A DNA stretch of 64,000 nt from Hymenopus coronatus. Lineage: Eukaryota; Arthropoda; Insecta; Mantodea; Hymenopodidae. Each line of letters opens with the position of its first letter. The first letter of the stretch is position 1. This document shows positions 34,506 through 45,601 of this stretch, piece after piece. The stretch lies in the NCBI GenBank assembly GCA_030762935.1, contig CM060883.1, positions 52,598,001 to 52,662,000 on the forward strand, given 5' to 3'. Position numbers and translations under genes: made by a program. The notes under the pieces were generated by a model. The model did no database searches. It was not told the origin of the DNA and worked only from the letters and a program-made list of their open reading frames with translations.

Positions 34506-35884
34506 TCAGGTCTAGTAGGCAGCCGTGTGATGTGAGCTCTCAAAAAGACTTCTGGTTGCCAGTATCTTTTTAGCCTCAAGATATTTACCTTTAAGGGGAA
34601 TAGTTACAAGGGAGGAGTGGCATATAATGGAAATGACTTAGGTCTAGTCGAGTTAATGGCTAAATATGATTCTTTTTAATGGAATACATAATATGTGTTA
34701 AAAACTATTAACAGAAACATAAAAATTATTTATCTTGGAGGGCCCAGAATGATATTTTTCATTCACCTGCGATGCTACTGTAAATGTGTCTAAGGCAGAA
34801 ATGGAATATACTGCTTTTGACTACTTTTTTCTTTTTTTTTTTAAGCAAAGAAAATAAATGTGAAATTCGAAAGGTTTTTGGATTAATTTGATTTCCAATA
34901 AAATATCAGATCAAACAGTAATACTACCATAAATGTACTTGACAGTTATGACATTGAAATACTGCATTACCATAGCCACTGCTTTAATAATGGGTTAAAT
35001 ATGGCTGGGAAAATAATGTGTCCAAGAAAAAAATTAGATAAATGAATTCACCTGTAACTTTTCCTCCTTTCAAAGCTCATGGTCTGAATTTAGTAGGATT
35101 ACATGCTATAAGAAATAATGAAACAGCAAGAGCATTCTTCAACTGTATGAATCAGCTCTAAGTTTCTTCAGTACAAGCAGGGGCACCAGCAGAATTTTAT
35201 CTTGTTAGGAGCAAATCCATGACCTGAGGTCTTGGTAAAACACTTTACTGATATACTTTTTTTCGTAGTGGGACATTATTTTTATGATCATCCTCTCCTC
35301 CTATCAGTTTTTGTACTGCATTTTAACACATCATATCCCTAGTGAGATACGCCATCTTTTTATTCTCATAAATGTGCATAAGGTGGCATTTAGTTCCTCA
35401 TGACACTGAACATTTCTTCAACATTTAGTAGTGCAATGCAGCCACATTTTGAATTCCAGCAATTCTACGCTATGGCTTTCACTGCAATAAGGAAATATTT
35501 CTCATTGAAATGTGTCTTTGACTTGAATTCTGTTTCTGATTTCATATTTTCATGAGAAAAATTAAAAATGGTACTCTTGGAAATAACTTTCGAGTTGTGG
35601 CCCTCCATCAGGGGTGCGACATCACAATGTTAGAAACATAAAATAACTAATAATATTGTTATATTTTACAGAGTATAAGTAATGTAAATATGTACCGTGC
35701 ATAATCATTCCATAATCCATGACTGTTTTACAGTAGATAATTTAGCCCATTAATTTGTGAAATGAAGTTATAAGATTCGTAAAAATCCTTTCTTGTTGAG
35801 AAAATATTTTAATGTAATCTGAAATACTGTGAGATATTTGTTTTAAGCTTAAAGAGCATGGGATTATGGAAATCCATTCAGATA
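34506..35884. other. Intronic DNA, nothing identified
   Basis: About 1.4 kb of AT-rich sequence with no recognisable element on either strand. Confidence 0.45.
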
Positions 35885-37153
35885 CGAGGGTCACTCCAGA
35901 GGTTTTGAGAATGGACAACAATGAGTTGTAGTAAGCGAAAGCAACTTTTCCTAGCTTCAGATTGAAGTTCAGATAGTGACATGTGTAGGTCCTGAGCATG
36001 CTCCAATAATGGGCATCGTCAGCACCACATTTAAATGTAGATCCATATGCTAAGATTAATTTCAAGAAAGAGCATTTCTATAGTATGATATTTTATGACC
36101 TAAAAATCATTTAAGGGAGAGAGAATGCCTTGAAAGACTGCATCATGTATTGGGGGTCTTGGCCCTTTGCAATCCACCATTTATCAATGGTGTATATTTG
36201 CAGAGCTTAGAAGAGAAAGAGATTCCCTCAAAGTTGAAGACAGAGCAGGATGGCCAGCTACTGCAACAATGGACGAGAAGGTGCTGAAAGCAGAGCGCAT
36301 GTTATGGGAAGATCATCGTATGTTCATATTCAAGAAACCATAAATATTGGATCAGCAATCCTAAAAAAAAAAAAATTGAAATCAGGAAGCTCTACATTTG
36401 CTGTATCCCTCACCACCTCAGAAATGAGCAGAAACAAATAGTTGTGTAATGTTGCCAGGAAAAATTCAGTGAAGGAAGATTCAAAAACATATTAAACACT
36501 GTAACAGATGATGAAAGCTGGATTTACCAGTATGGTTTTGGAAACTAAATAAGTCATCAGTCTGGTTCTTCTCAGGAGAAGCCCCAATAAAAATGAAGCG
36601 AACAAGAAGTATTGGCAAGAAGGTAATCTGTTCCTTCTTTTCAGCAAGTGGCCATATTACGATGATTCCTCTTGAGGGACAAAAGACTGTTACTTACAGA
36701 TGGTGCACCATAAAATATCTGCCACAAGCATTCAATGAATTGAGAAACAAGCATCCAAAATCTAGTCTGTGTGGAATTTTGTTGCAACATGACAATGCCT
36801 CTGTCTACACTGCACAAGAAACAACTAAGTTTCTGTAGGACTCAGAAGTCAGATATTTGTCTTAGCCTCCCTACTGTCCAGATCTGGCCCCATGTGACTT
36901 TCTTCTATTTCCCAAAATGAAAGAAAAAGTTTGAAGCCAATTATTTTAGTCACCTGAAGCTGCTGTAGCTACTTATGCAAAATGCATTTGCGCTCTCTTC
37001 AAAGAAGAATGGCATTCAGTATTTGAAAAATGGTTTGAAAAGATGAGACAGTGCATAGAAGTCAATGAGAATATTTAAAAAATATGCAATGATCAAATTT
37101 AAATGTTTAATATTTGATTGCGTCCATTCTCAAAACTTTTGGAGTGACTCTCA
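35885..37153 (+). mobile_element. mariner element, full length, dead; ~30-bp terminal repeats and TA target site
   Basis: Left end 'cgagggtcactccagaggtt … gaatgga' and right end 'tccattctcaaaa … ggagtgactctca' are inverted repeats, each bordered by TA (35883-35884 and 37154-37155). At 1269 bp it has the normal mariner size. The + strand holds a broken transposase. It has an HTH region ending EDRAGWPATATMDEKVLKAE (~36236-36300), first Asp TDDESWIYQYG (~36507), then GHITMIPLEGQKTVTYRW, second Asp LLQHDNASVYTAQETTKFL (~36781), third Asp YCPDLAPCDFLLFPKMK (~36875-36920) and the C-terminus CICALFKEEWHSVFEKWFEK. All three catalytic Asp are still visible. Stops and shifts disable it. Confidence 0.93.
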
Positions 37154-37483
37154 TATCTGACTATAATATGTAAAATTCTTCTTTCACATGCCTGAATTAC
37201 TTAAACAGCAACTGAGTTTGTCTTGGTTCCCTTCCATAACAATCTTCCACTTTCTAAATAAATGAATCTGTCTCTTATTTTATTTTCTCTCAAGCTCAAT
37301 TGCAATAACATGCCTTACATCTATGCCTCAAAATAAAAAAATATTATGTTTGTAACAATGCTATAATTACCAGAATCACATCAATGCAGCTGAGTTTTGT
37401 CACACAGGAGTTCTTTGACAAACTAGTGACTTATTAATATGAGCTTATTGCTTTTAAGCATACTTAATAAACATTTGATTTAG

Positions 37484-37549
37484 GTTGGATTTGAACCCAT
37501 GACCTTAGGATCAGAAGATCTGTGTTTAAGCAACTAAGCCACCCAAACC
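37484..37549 (-). repeat. tRNA-like sequence (pseudo-tRNA or SINE head)
   Basis: The minus strand reads 'gggtggcttagttgcttaaa' (A-box-like), an anticodon-arm-like middle, and 'catgggttcaaatccaacct' (good B box). The 3' acceptor side pairs only partly with the 5' side and no SINE body is matched, so a functional tRNA is unlikely. Confidence 0.45.
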
Positions 37550-37615
37550 AACATCTCTCATATTAATTCGAAATTGAAAGGGTAAACCTTGTCACAGCCA
37601 GAGTGGCAAAATTAA

Positions 37616-38520
37616 TTGAATGTCTATGAGTTTGTGGGACAAGAAGTGAACAACAAAAATATGTTACCTGGTTATTTAAAGAGAAGCAGAGAAGGTACAA
37701 GCTATGCAAAGTATTTGGCTTTAGAAATTCTGAAGGATAATGAAAAACTTGCTCAAAAACTTTATTTTGTCCAAAATAATCCGAGATTATTGATGACATA
37801 TATGGAAATCTTTGGATTACAATGTTTTATAGTGACTTTCCAGCTCTGTTTCATTGTATTTGTCTGCAGTCTCAACTTGCATCATTCTACAAACTACAGC
37901 ATTTGTATCATAATTAGGCAAGCTGATTTGCAACATAGCCCATTGTCCCTGGTGCAATCTAAGATCATTGTTTGCATTCAAATTTGTAAAGAGAAAAAAG
38001 ATAGAAATCATAAAGGAGGAGTATTGCGTGTGATACATTAATGTTATTCATAACGTATGCACCAGACTAGTAGTCAATTTAAGTTATTGATTTCCTGAAT
38101 TCTTAGGAGGGTTAGTTGTCCTACTGACTCCCCCCTGTGGATGCCCCTGAGTGCAAGTCCTCAGAAAGAAGAAGTGTTATTAAAATATACTGATGGGCAA
38201 TCTGAAGCAAGATGGAGTACAATGATTGAGACAGTGATGCTTATAGCACAAAAACTATCAGAAGTAATAAGAATCAATGCAGTTTGTCTCATGATGGACC
38301 AGCAGAAGTAAACAGACTGATTAATTATTTCTCCAAGTTTGAAATATGGATTCTTTAGAATGTTTGAGGTGACATTTTAGACCATATAAATGTTCTAGTC
38401 AAAAGATATTGATTGATATTAAAATGAACAATATTCAAGTTGTTCAGGTTACCACAGATAAGCATGAAAGAGGTCTTTGGCCTGAATACTTAGAGCTAGA
38501 AAAATAACTTCTGATATTGA
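37616..38520 (+). pseudogene. hAT-like transposase relic (DUF4371-type)
   Basis: The 3' part reads YTDGQSEARWSTMIETVMLI, then AQKLSEVIRINAV (38197 on), like the hAT 'LSDTRWxxRxDAxxxl' segment. It is followed by LINYFSKFEIWIL-NV-GDIL, then DHINVLVKRY-LI ('FeFifxLxxWxdIL..iN.vSkxLQ'), as in the transposon-derived zinc-finger/DUF4371 proteins. The upstream frame 37616-37830 (GYLKRSREGTSYAKYLALEI …) is acidic/basic and open but not recognised. Stops interrupt all of it. The C-terminal dimerisation domain is not seen. Confidence 0.45.
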
Positions 38521-39059
38521 AGTTGAGGCAATTTTATTTTATTTCTTTCCTTTTTTTCTGAGAAAGAGTGAAGGAAAGGAAGATTTGCTGATTGTGATAT
38601 TGATGGAGTAACTGAAAAGCTTCCAGAAGAAACTAAACAATTAAACATTTTGTTTTTGATGTAATCATAGATTAAATTGTATCTCAAATTCTCAATTTGA
38701 AGAATGAAAAAAAATTGTGTGACTTTTGAAGCCATTTTCAGAATAAACACAGTTTTTGATAACAGTGACATAATCAACATATCTTATTATAGTATGTGAT
38801 TAATTATGTTGTTTTAAGCAAGAACTTGAATTATTATTAGTATTACACACAGCTAACCTTCCTCTCATTTCTTTAGCTAGTTAGCCGATATTTGCAATGC
38901 ATCTTTTTCTAAGAGTAGCAAAAGTTACACCACTATTTAAAAAAGGGGGAAAAAGAGCATATTGAAAATTATAGACTCACATAAATTTTGTAATTACAGA
39001 GCTCAACAAAACTGAGTTATGTAATGAGAATCCTTAGTCATGTATCCTCTCCTGAAGTC

Positions 39060-39710
39060 CTAAAAGCAGTTTATTTTGGATGTGTACATTCTGTACTTTT
39101 TATGGTATAATAATTTGGGGATCCTCAACTAAAACAAAAGATCTATTCTTACTACAAAAGCGCATTGTAAAAATCATGAAACGTGTCCCCATAAATTCAT
39201 CAACAAAACCAGTGTTCAGAGAATTCCGTATTCTACCACTAACTTGTGTTTACATTTTGGAGACTGTTATTTTCATTCATAAGAATATATCATATTTTAG
39301 CAAGAATTCTGACTACCATTCCCATAATACCAAGGGATCGCAAAACTTGCACTTAAATCATCAAAGCACTAAAACCTGTCAGCAGAGTACACTACATCAA
39401 GGGCTATCTCTTTATAACAAGCTACCGGGTAACTGGAAACTCTTAAATCAAAAACAACTCAAACATAAAGTTAAAAACCATCTCTTAACCCACATGTTCT
39501 ACAATATAAATGAATTCATGACTACTGTATTTTCCCAAACTTGTATTAACCATTGTCTAAATAATTAATATCTTGTTTTAAGTTCCTTTAAATTGTATAT
39601 ACTAGTTGTACGTTATATTACAGAAATGTGATTTATAATTTGTTACTTATGAAGCCTTTGAATTCCTGTAATTCTTTTGGTGAATAAAAATTTTATCTTA
39701 TCATACTGTT
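39060..39710 (+). mobile_element. 5'-truncated LINE 3' end (RT C-terminal region)
   Basis: Open for 162 codons. YGIIIWGSSTKTKDLFLLQK and RIVKIMKRVPINSSTKPVFR correspond to the LINE C-terminal block 'Y.iifWG.s…f.lQKk.iRii'. Then come FREFRILPLTCVYILETVIF and LSLYNKLPGNWKLLNQKQLK, then HKVKNHLLTHMFYNINEF. It is followed by a short 3' UTR ending 'attttatcttatcatac' (~39690-39706), the same ATCTT-type tail as the fragments at 13085 and 23320 but on the opposite strand. Confidence 0.75.
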
Positions 39711-40195
39711 CTTTAAGAGTGAAAACTACGGTAACAACACTAGCCTCTTAAACTGAACAATACTCAAGTGTTTTACATGTTCTGGCTAGACTGGGGCTTT
39801 GATGGAGACAGTGGGGTAGTGGGAACCGTTTCTTCAAATGAAGGAGAGAGTGTATTTTATTGCTCAATACAATGAAAGGCACCACTGCATGTTACAGACC
39901 TTCTATGAAATTAATATAAAAATGCTTTATGTAGCTAGTAACAAAATAAAGTTGAGTGTATTCATTTCATTATGTGCTAATTCATAAATAGCAAACAAAT
40001 TTAGACCTTTTGATTTTACTTTATGCTTTATATTTGTCTAACAAGCAAACATATTCATGGGGCAGAAAAGCGTATTCATTTTTGCTATAATGGCACATTT
40101 TGGTGTGTTATCGAAACATATCTGCAAAATTTTACAACTCAAGCTTTATTAGTAAAGGAGAAAACATAATATGATATTTGTAAGGCATGTACCTC

Positions 40196-40549
40196 TTAGG
40201 TTGCAAACAAGTATATCAGGTGCATTGCAATTAAACCTACAATTAAGGAGGGTTCGTCAAGAGTAGTTTGCTCTAGTAATTGCAAATGAATTGGAGACAT
40301 GCAGCTCTGCAGTATGAATGTCTTAAATGTTGCAAAGGAATTTGTAAAGATGTTAGAAGAGGAAGGCCATTTAGCTTCAGTTATTGTACAAATGGAATAT
40401 GAAATAGCCAAAGAAGTGTGCAAGATGCTGAAAAACTTTGTGTTGCAAAATGTAGATAGAGGTCTGACACTAAATGTTGAGAGTAATGAATGACAATAAG
40501 ATGATGACATTAATTGGCGATTTGCTATCCAAAGAACAATTACAATCAT
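40196..40549. other. Unidentified open stretch, open on both strands
   Basis: The + strand from ~40299 gives 64 codons (… VAKEFVKMLEEEGHLASVIV …), likely helical. The minus strand is open for 117 codons in the shadow. I recognise neither. There are no splice sites that would join it to PREP. Probably a fragment of an unknown repeat or chance. Confidence 0.2.
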
Positions 40550-40770
40550 CTTCCGATGAGGAAACCTGTTGTTATTATTATTGTTGTTGTTAATTAAAGA
40601 AGAATAATTTTAATTATGTACCTGCAGCTTTGTTAACTGAAGGATTAGTATCTCCCTCCATTAAGATTATTAGAAATAGAACTACCTCTCTCTGTCATTT
40701 AACACACTTAGCTTATTGTCTGTAGGTTGCGATCGGTTTTATTTTTTAGATGAGTCTTCTTATTTACTGA

Positions 40771-40967
40771 TTTTTACTTTCTCTAGCACATATATAGTTG
40801 ATAGAGAAGGTATTGTATTCTATCCATAAATGTGACACCGAGATTTCACCTGAAATACATGTTTTAGGGGGTTGCCTAAATAAATAAAAAAGAAAGCATT
40901 TTTAGAAAAGGTGTGTGTAGATGTGAGTGTGTATGCGTGATGTGCATTTATCCATATGTGTGTGTGT

Positions 40968-41039
<72 letters not shown>

Positions 41040-41216
41040 GTCTCTCTCTCAAAAAAGTGACAAACTTGGTATTTAAGTTTAGTATCTTCCAAGGATGTGT
41101 CACAAAGGTTTCCAGAAAATTCCCCCCACCCCTAACTACCCTTTGCATGAATGATTTTTCAGAAGTTGGATTTTCTCAAAAATGGCTGTAATGATTTTGA
41201 TGAACATGCCGTATAC
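40771..41216 (+). repeat. R1 interspersed repeat, copy E (3' truncated)
   Basis: Head 'tttttactttctctagcaca … gatagagaaggtattgtatt', then 'aatacatgttttaggggg', a long GT/TC microsatellite, then 'aaacttggtatttaagttta' and 'ccccccacccctaactaccc'. Similarity ends after 'ttgatgaacatgccgtatac', where other copies continue 'attaaagatatttacc'. Confidence 0.8.
40956..41050. repeat. (GT)n-(TC)n microsatellite inside R1 copy E
   Basis: A short GT run followed by ~37 TC units with two G interruptions near the end. Arg-Glu and Ser-Leu frames through it are artefacts. Confidence 0.97.
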
Positions 41217-42794
41217 TGAGTGAGCATAAAAGTCTCAATCTATTTTTGTGAAATATGTACATACTTTAGATTCAAACCAATGCAGTGAATATAGACCCTA
41301 GGACATAGTAACACAGAGAATCATGAGAGTTTATTACATAGTTTATTCCACTTGGGCACTCTGAACTTCCACATATAATTTGCAGCAATGCACGGCTGAA
41401 TGAAAAATCTTCTCTATTCGAGGTGTAATTTTATCCTAAAGTAGGCACGTACTTTCTACTTATTGTTTGAGCGGTGATTGACCTATGACATCTAATATTA
41501 TTTTGTAATTTATTGAACTATACTGAAGAATTTATGAATTTTGGTGATAATTCTATTCATTGCAGGCATTATATAATACATAAAATGAATTACTGAAAAA
41601 ATAAATTATGGAACTATTTCAAACATAGATCACATAAATGTAAATCTCACATCCAAAGTTTGCACTTATGACATCACTCTCTATTAGTGCAGTTCTTTTT
41701 TACTTTCACATTCATGGTGGTTTCTGGAGCCTTTTTTTGGGATCATCCAATGCCACTTTTGTTTATTCGATACTCAATGGGAATTTGAAGAATTGTTGAC
41801 CTATGTTGAATTCGAGGCTTTATCATCTGGGCTATTGCTGCAAAAGATGTTCTCAATTAAAACATAAATGGGAGTATACATTAAACAACTATCAATTAAG
41901 AGTAAAAACTGGCATCACACTCAAACTTCATTTGTTAAAATAAGTAACTTTGAAGAAGTTTTGCCTCCATCTTCAGTGACGAACTCATGGCAGCAGCATG
42001 TAGATTATCTTTTTTGGGTAGATGAATTTTGAAGTGAGATCATTTGTTTGTGGTATATATAAAATTTATGACATTGTTTTTGATTTTTATAACTAGTAGA
42101 TTTTCCCAAACTATTAATTAAATTAGATTCTGCACTAATTTTAGTTATTTGGGTTTTCACAGCTATATTTGTTATCAATCGAAAGGCTGTATTGCACAAA
42201 ATTCCAAGCTAAAGATATTTTCTGACAATGTCATAGAAAAACTTGCACAGAAAGGATATCTTCATTGATGTACAGATATTGATGCTATTTTCATTCTAAT
42301 TCATATTACCTATAACAATATTTTTATACTTTTTTCTGTACAGATCTGTTAAATAGTATTTATAACAGTCCATTACTGCTGGTCCACATTGAAAAATATC
42401 ATTATTAGCTTATGACTGATGTAGTTCAACTTTCTGAATAACCCTCATAGCTTATCATTATCAATGGTCCTGAGAAAAGCTTTAGATTTTAAAGTTATAT
42501 AATTAATTATAATAAACTAGTATAATCTCTCAGCAGGTAAACAGTTGGATATCTCTTATTACACATTATAGTTGCCCTATTACACCACCTTATAAATGTA
42601 GTATAAATCCGAAAATATAAAACCAGAGGATGAAACCTGGAGAGCAGTGATCCTACCCATTAAATCAGATTGCAGGAACCAAAGCTTGGGTTAAACCAAA
42701 TTGCTATTGTTGTTTGTTTCAGAAGTAAGCTTGTAAAATCAATAACTTTTGCAAAGCTAAATTCTGATGTTTAAAATTCTCTTTAAATTTCTAG
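41217..42794. other. Last part of PREP intron 1, nothing identified
   Basis: AT-rich. Ends in a pyrimidine-rich acceptor (ctctttaaatttctag) immediately before exon 2. Confidence 0.5.
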
Positions 42795-43018
42795 ATAGCA
42801 GATCCATATCGCTGGTTAGAGGATCCTGATTCAGAAGAAACAACCAAGTTCATTGAAGAACAGAATGCATTAACCAGACCAATGTTGGAAAATTGTCCTG
42901 TGAGAGATGACATCAATGCTCGTCTAACAGAACTATGGAATTTCCCAAAATATTCCTGCCCTTTCAGGCATGGTGATCATTATTTTTTTTATATGAACAC
43001 AGGACTTCAGAATCAAAG
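42795..43018 (+). CDS. PREP: Prolyl endopeptidase, exon 2
   Basis: Encodes [20 protein letters not shown], then [11 protein letters not shown] … [20 protein letters not shown], then [12 protein letters not shown] plus two bases. '[22 protein letters not shown]' and 'YPKYSxPFkxGxxYFxxxNtGLQNQ' are hallmarks of the S9A family: the N-terminal lid segment and the beginning of propeller blade 1. Acceptor ttctag at 42794 and donor AAAG|gtaagtt at 43018/43019 are both standard. 224 nt; phase 0 in, phase 2 out. No in-frame stop. Confidence 0.97.
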
Positions 43019-43188
43019 GTAAGTTAACTGAGGCTGCAAAACAAAGCTTTGTGTTGTTGATACACCATATTATGCTAAATTACACACTTCATTAGATAGG
43101 GAGGTAACAAAGAAGATCAGCTTGCAGCTCTGCCACATGAATTGATGTGGAACAAGCCTTGTCAACTGTCACTTGCTTGTTTTGTGCA

Positions 43189-44122
43189 TTTTTACTTTCT
43201 CTATATGCACTATGTACATAGTGTATAGAGAAGGTATTGCACTCCACCAAAATTACTTTCTCTATACGCAGTATGTACATAGTGTATAGAGAAGGTATTG
43301 CACTCTACCAAAACATTCGATACCGAGATTTCACCGGAAATATATGTTTTAGGGTCCCCTGAGTCCAAAAAAAGTATTTACAGAAAAAGGTCCATGTGTG
43401 TGTGTCCGTGTGTCTGTGAACACGATAACTCAAAAACGAAAAGTTGGTAAAATACCAAACTTGGTATTTAAGTTTAGTATCTTCTAAGGATGCGACACAA
43501 AGATTTTGAGAAAAATCCCCCCACCCCAAACTACCCTTTACATGGAACTTTTTTCGAAAATTTTGATTTTCTGAAAATTGGCTCTAACGATTTTGATTAA
43601 AATATTGTATATTAAAGATATTTACCTGACAAATAAAATGTATATTTTGAATTTTCTGGGAATAGCCTCTGAAGACTACTTTATTCTGGGTCAATTTTAC
43701 GGATTTTTGAATAACTGCTAAACCGTAAGAGATGGACAAAAACTTACCATACAACAAATGTAGAGCACTTTAAAACACACAATTTATGTTATATACATAT
43801 TTTTTGTGGAGTTATCGTTTTTGAGATATTCTTTATTTTTGGTTTCAGCTATAAAACACATACTTTTCTCATACAGGACTTTGTGAACTTGTGTCCATAC
43901 AAACAAAGGAACTTTAGTCACATAGCAACCAGCTTTTGACTATCACTTTAACCTATGGTACTCCCTTATTTCGCTTCTACTTACAAGGAAGTAAGAAATA
44001 AGACTATTTCTGCTAATTTTTTTCTCTATTAGCAGGAAGTAAATAGAAGCATAAGCTTTTTAAAAATAATTTATTGCAGAGATATAGAGAAAGTCATGTG
44101 AATGGAACACGTCAGATTTTTT
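43189..44122 (+). repeat. R1 interspersed repeat, copy F (complete, best preserved; duplicated head)
   Basis: Lies 170 bp into PREP intron 2. The head unit 'actttctctatatgcactat … gaaggtattgcactccacca' occurs twice (from 43194 and from 43255; period 61 bp), each with its own hairpin. The rest follows the family order to 'gaatggaacacgtcagattt'. It is the least microsatellite-expanded copy ('catgtgtgtgtgtccgtgtg'), so it probably reflects the ancestral state. No coding frame. Confidence 0.85.
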
Positions 44123-45540
44123 CTGTAATGTACAATATGGCCATGTGGTTTTGCATCTTAGGTTTGCCAAGCAACGTTGCACCTTTTGTTTCATTTTGAT
44201 GGCTCTGCAATTTAGTGTGCTAAGAAGTTTCTAGTCAGCAAATATTTGTGCACATAACACTTCAGTGAACATCTAGCATTTCTGCAACTTTCCAGCAGAA
44301 AGCATTTCAATTTTTAAAACATTGTGGATACTTGCAAAGCAAACATCTTTATTTTGAAGCTTGTTACATGCCTGATGCCACTGATAAAGAGTGTAATTAG
44401 ACATTGGGCAGATTCTAAAGAATTGAATGAGGATATAAAAACAACCAAAAAATTGCAACCTTGTGGGTTGTTTTGATGCACAAATTATAATTAAAAGTGT
44501 ATTCCCTGTATTATAATTGACCAATAGTCAGATCTTGGGCATATTAAAAAGAAATGTTCTTTAAGCAGATAAGAAAATTACACATGTACACCAAAATTGT
44601 GATATAACTCAGAAAATAAGTAAATTTTAGTCAGTGGTTTATAAACATTTTTGCTGTTTTTATATCCACTTTCAATTCTAGAGAATTCCCAAATGTTTAA
44701 TTATAATAGCCAAGAGTTTCAACGTATCATAGAACTTTACATTTTGCTGAGCTCTCCTGTTATTTTGTGCTGCAATTGTGAAGAACAGTAGGAAACCATT
44801 AAATAAACCATTTTTATACTGGCCAATGTTATTTATAAATAACAATTGTTGAATGTGTTGTTTATTTTGTTGGATAAACTGTGATTGATTTTAATGCCAC
44901 ATTCTTAACTGAAAATGTCTAGTTTTTATTTCACCTTAACTTCCAATGCAGCTAATAATCACAATTAATGCTACAATTCTCTGACGCTGACCTTTGTGTT
45001 CCTTACCAGTGGTTACTAGCTTCCTGTAATAATCATGGAAAGAAATAAAATATGCTTAGTGATGGCTGTAGGGCATCCTGGATTATATTGGAAAATTCAG
45101 GTAGGTGACCTGTAGATTTCTTCAAATTCACCCTAAGGAGTGTAACATTTTCGGAAAACATGGTCATTTACTACCTCTCCAATTCAATCCATCGTATATC
45201 AAATCAAATTACTGGTAAGCTATCGACCATCTTCTTGTGATTTGTTATTGCACCTTCAAGAGCCATTGTAGACATTAGGCTTCATTTCTACTACTAAACT
45301 GCTTCTTTGTTTTACAGTGATGAATTACTTTGTATCAATCTTCTGGTGAGAAGATGTTTTGTGTCTTTTGTGGCAGATTTTACATAATAGGAGCCCAAAT
45401 AATTCAATTGTTGTTATAATTTATTGGTTCACTGTTTTAATTCAGGTTGGGTCACTTTAAAAACTTAAATAATAACTTTCCATAATAATTTAAATTTCAC
45501 TTTTAATTTTATCGCTGTAATGTATTAACACATTATATAC

Positions 45541-45574
<34 letters not shown>

Positions 45575-45601
45575 CATTTGAATACTAATATATATAATAT
45601 A
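44123..45601. other. PREP intron 2 DNA, nothing identified
   Basis: AT-rich. Ends in a (TA)n run at 45545-45572, next to the mariner-type element. Confidence 0.5.

Noticed and set aside
37484..37549. Functional tRNA gene on the minus strand
   Set aside because: The B box is good but the acceptor stem and anticodon arm do not fold cleanly; more likely a pseudo-tRNA or SINE head.
40820..41191. Long Arg-Glu / Ser-Leu reading frames
   Set aside because: They translate the TC microsatellite inside R1 copy E.
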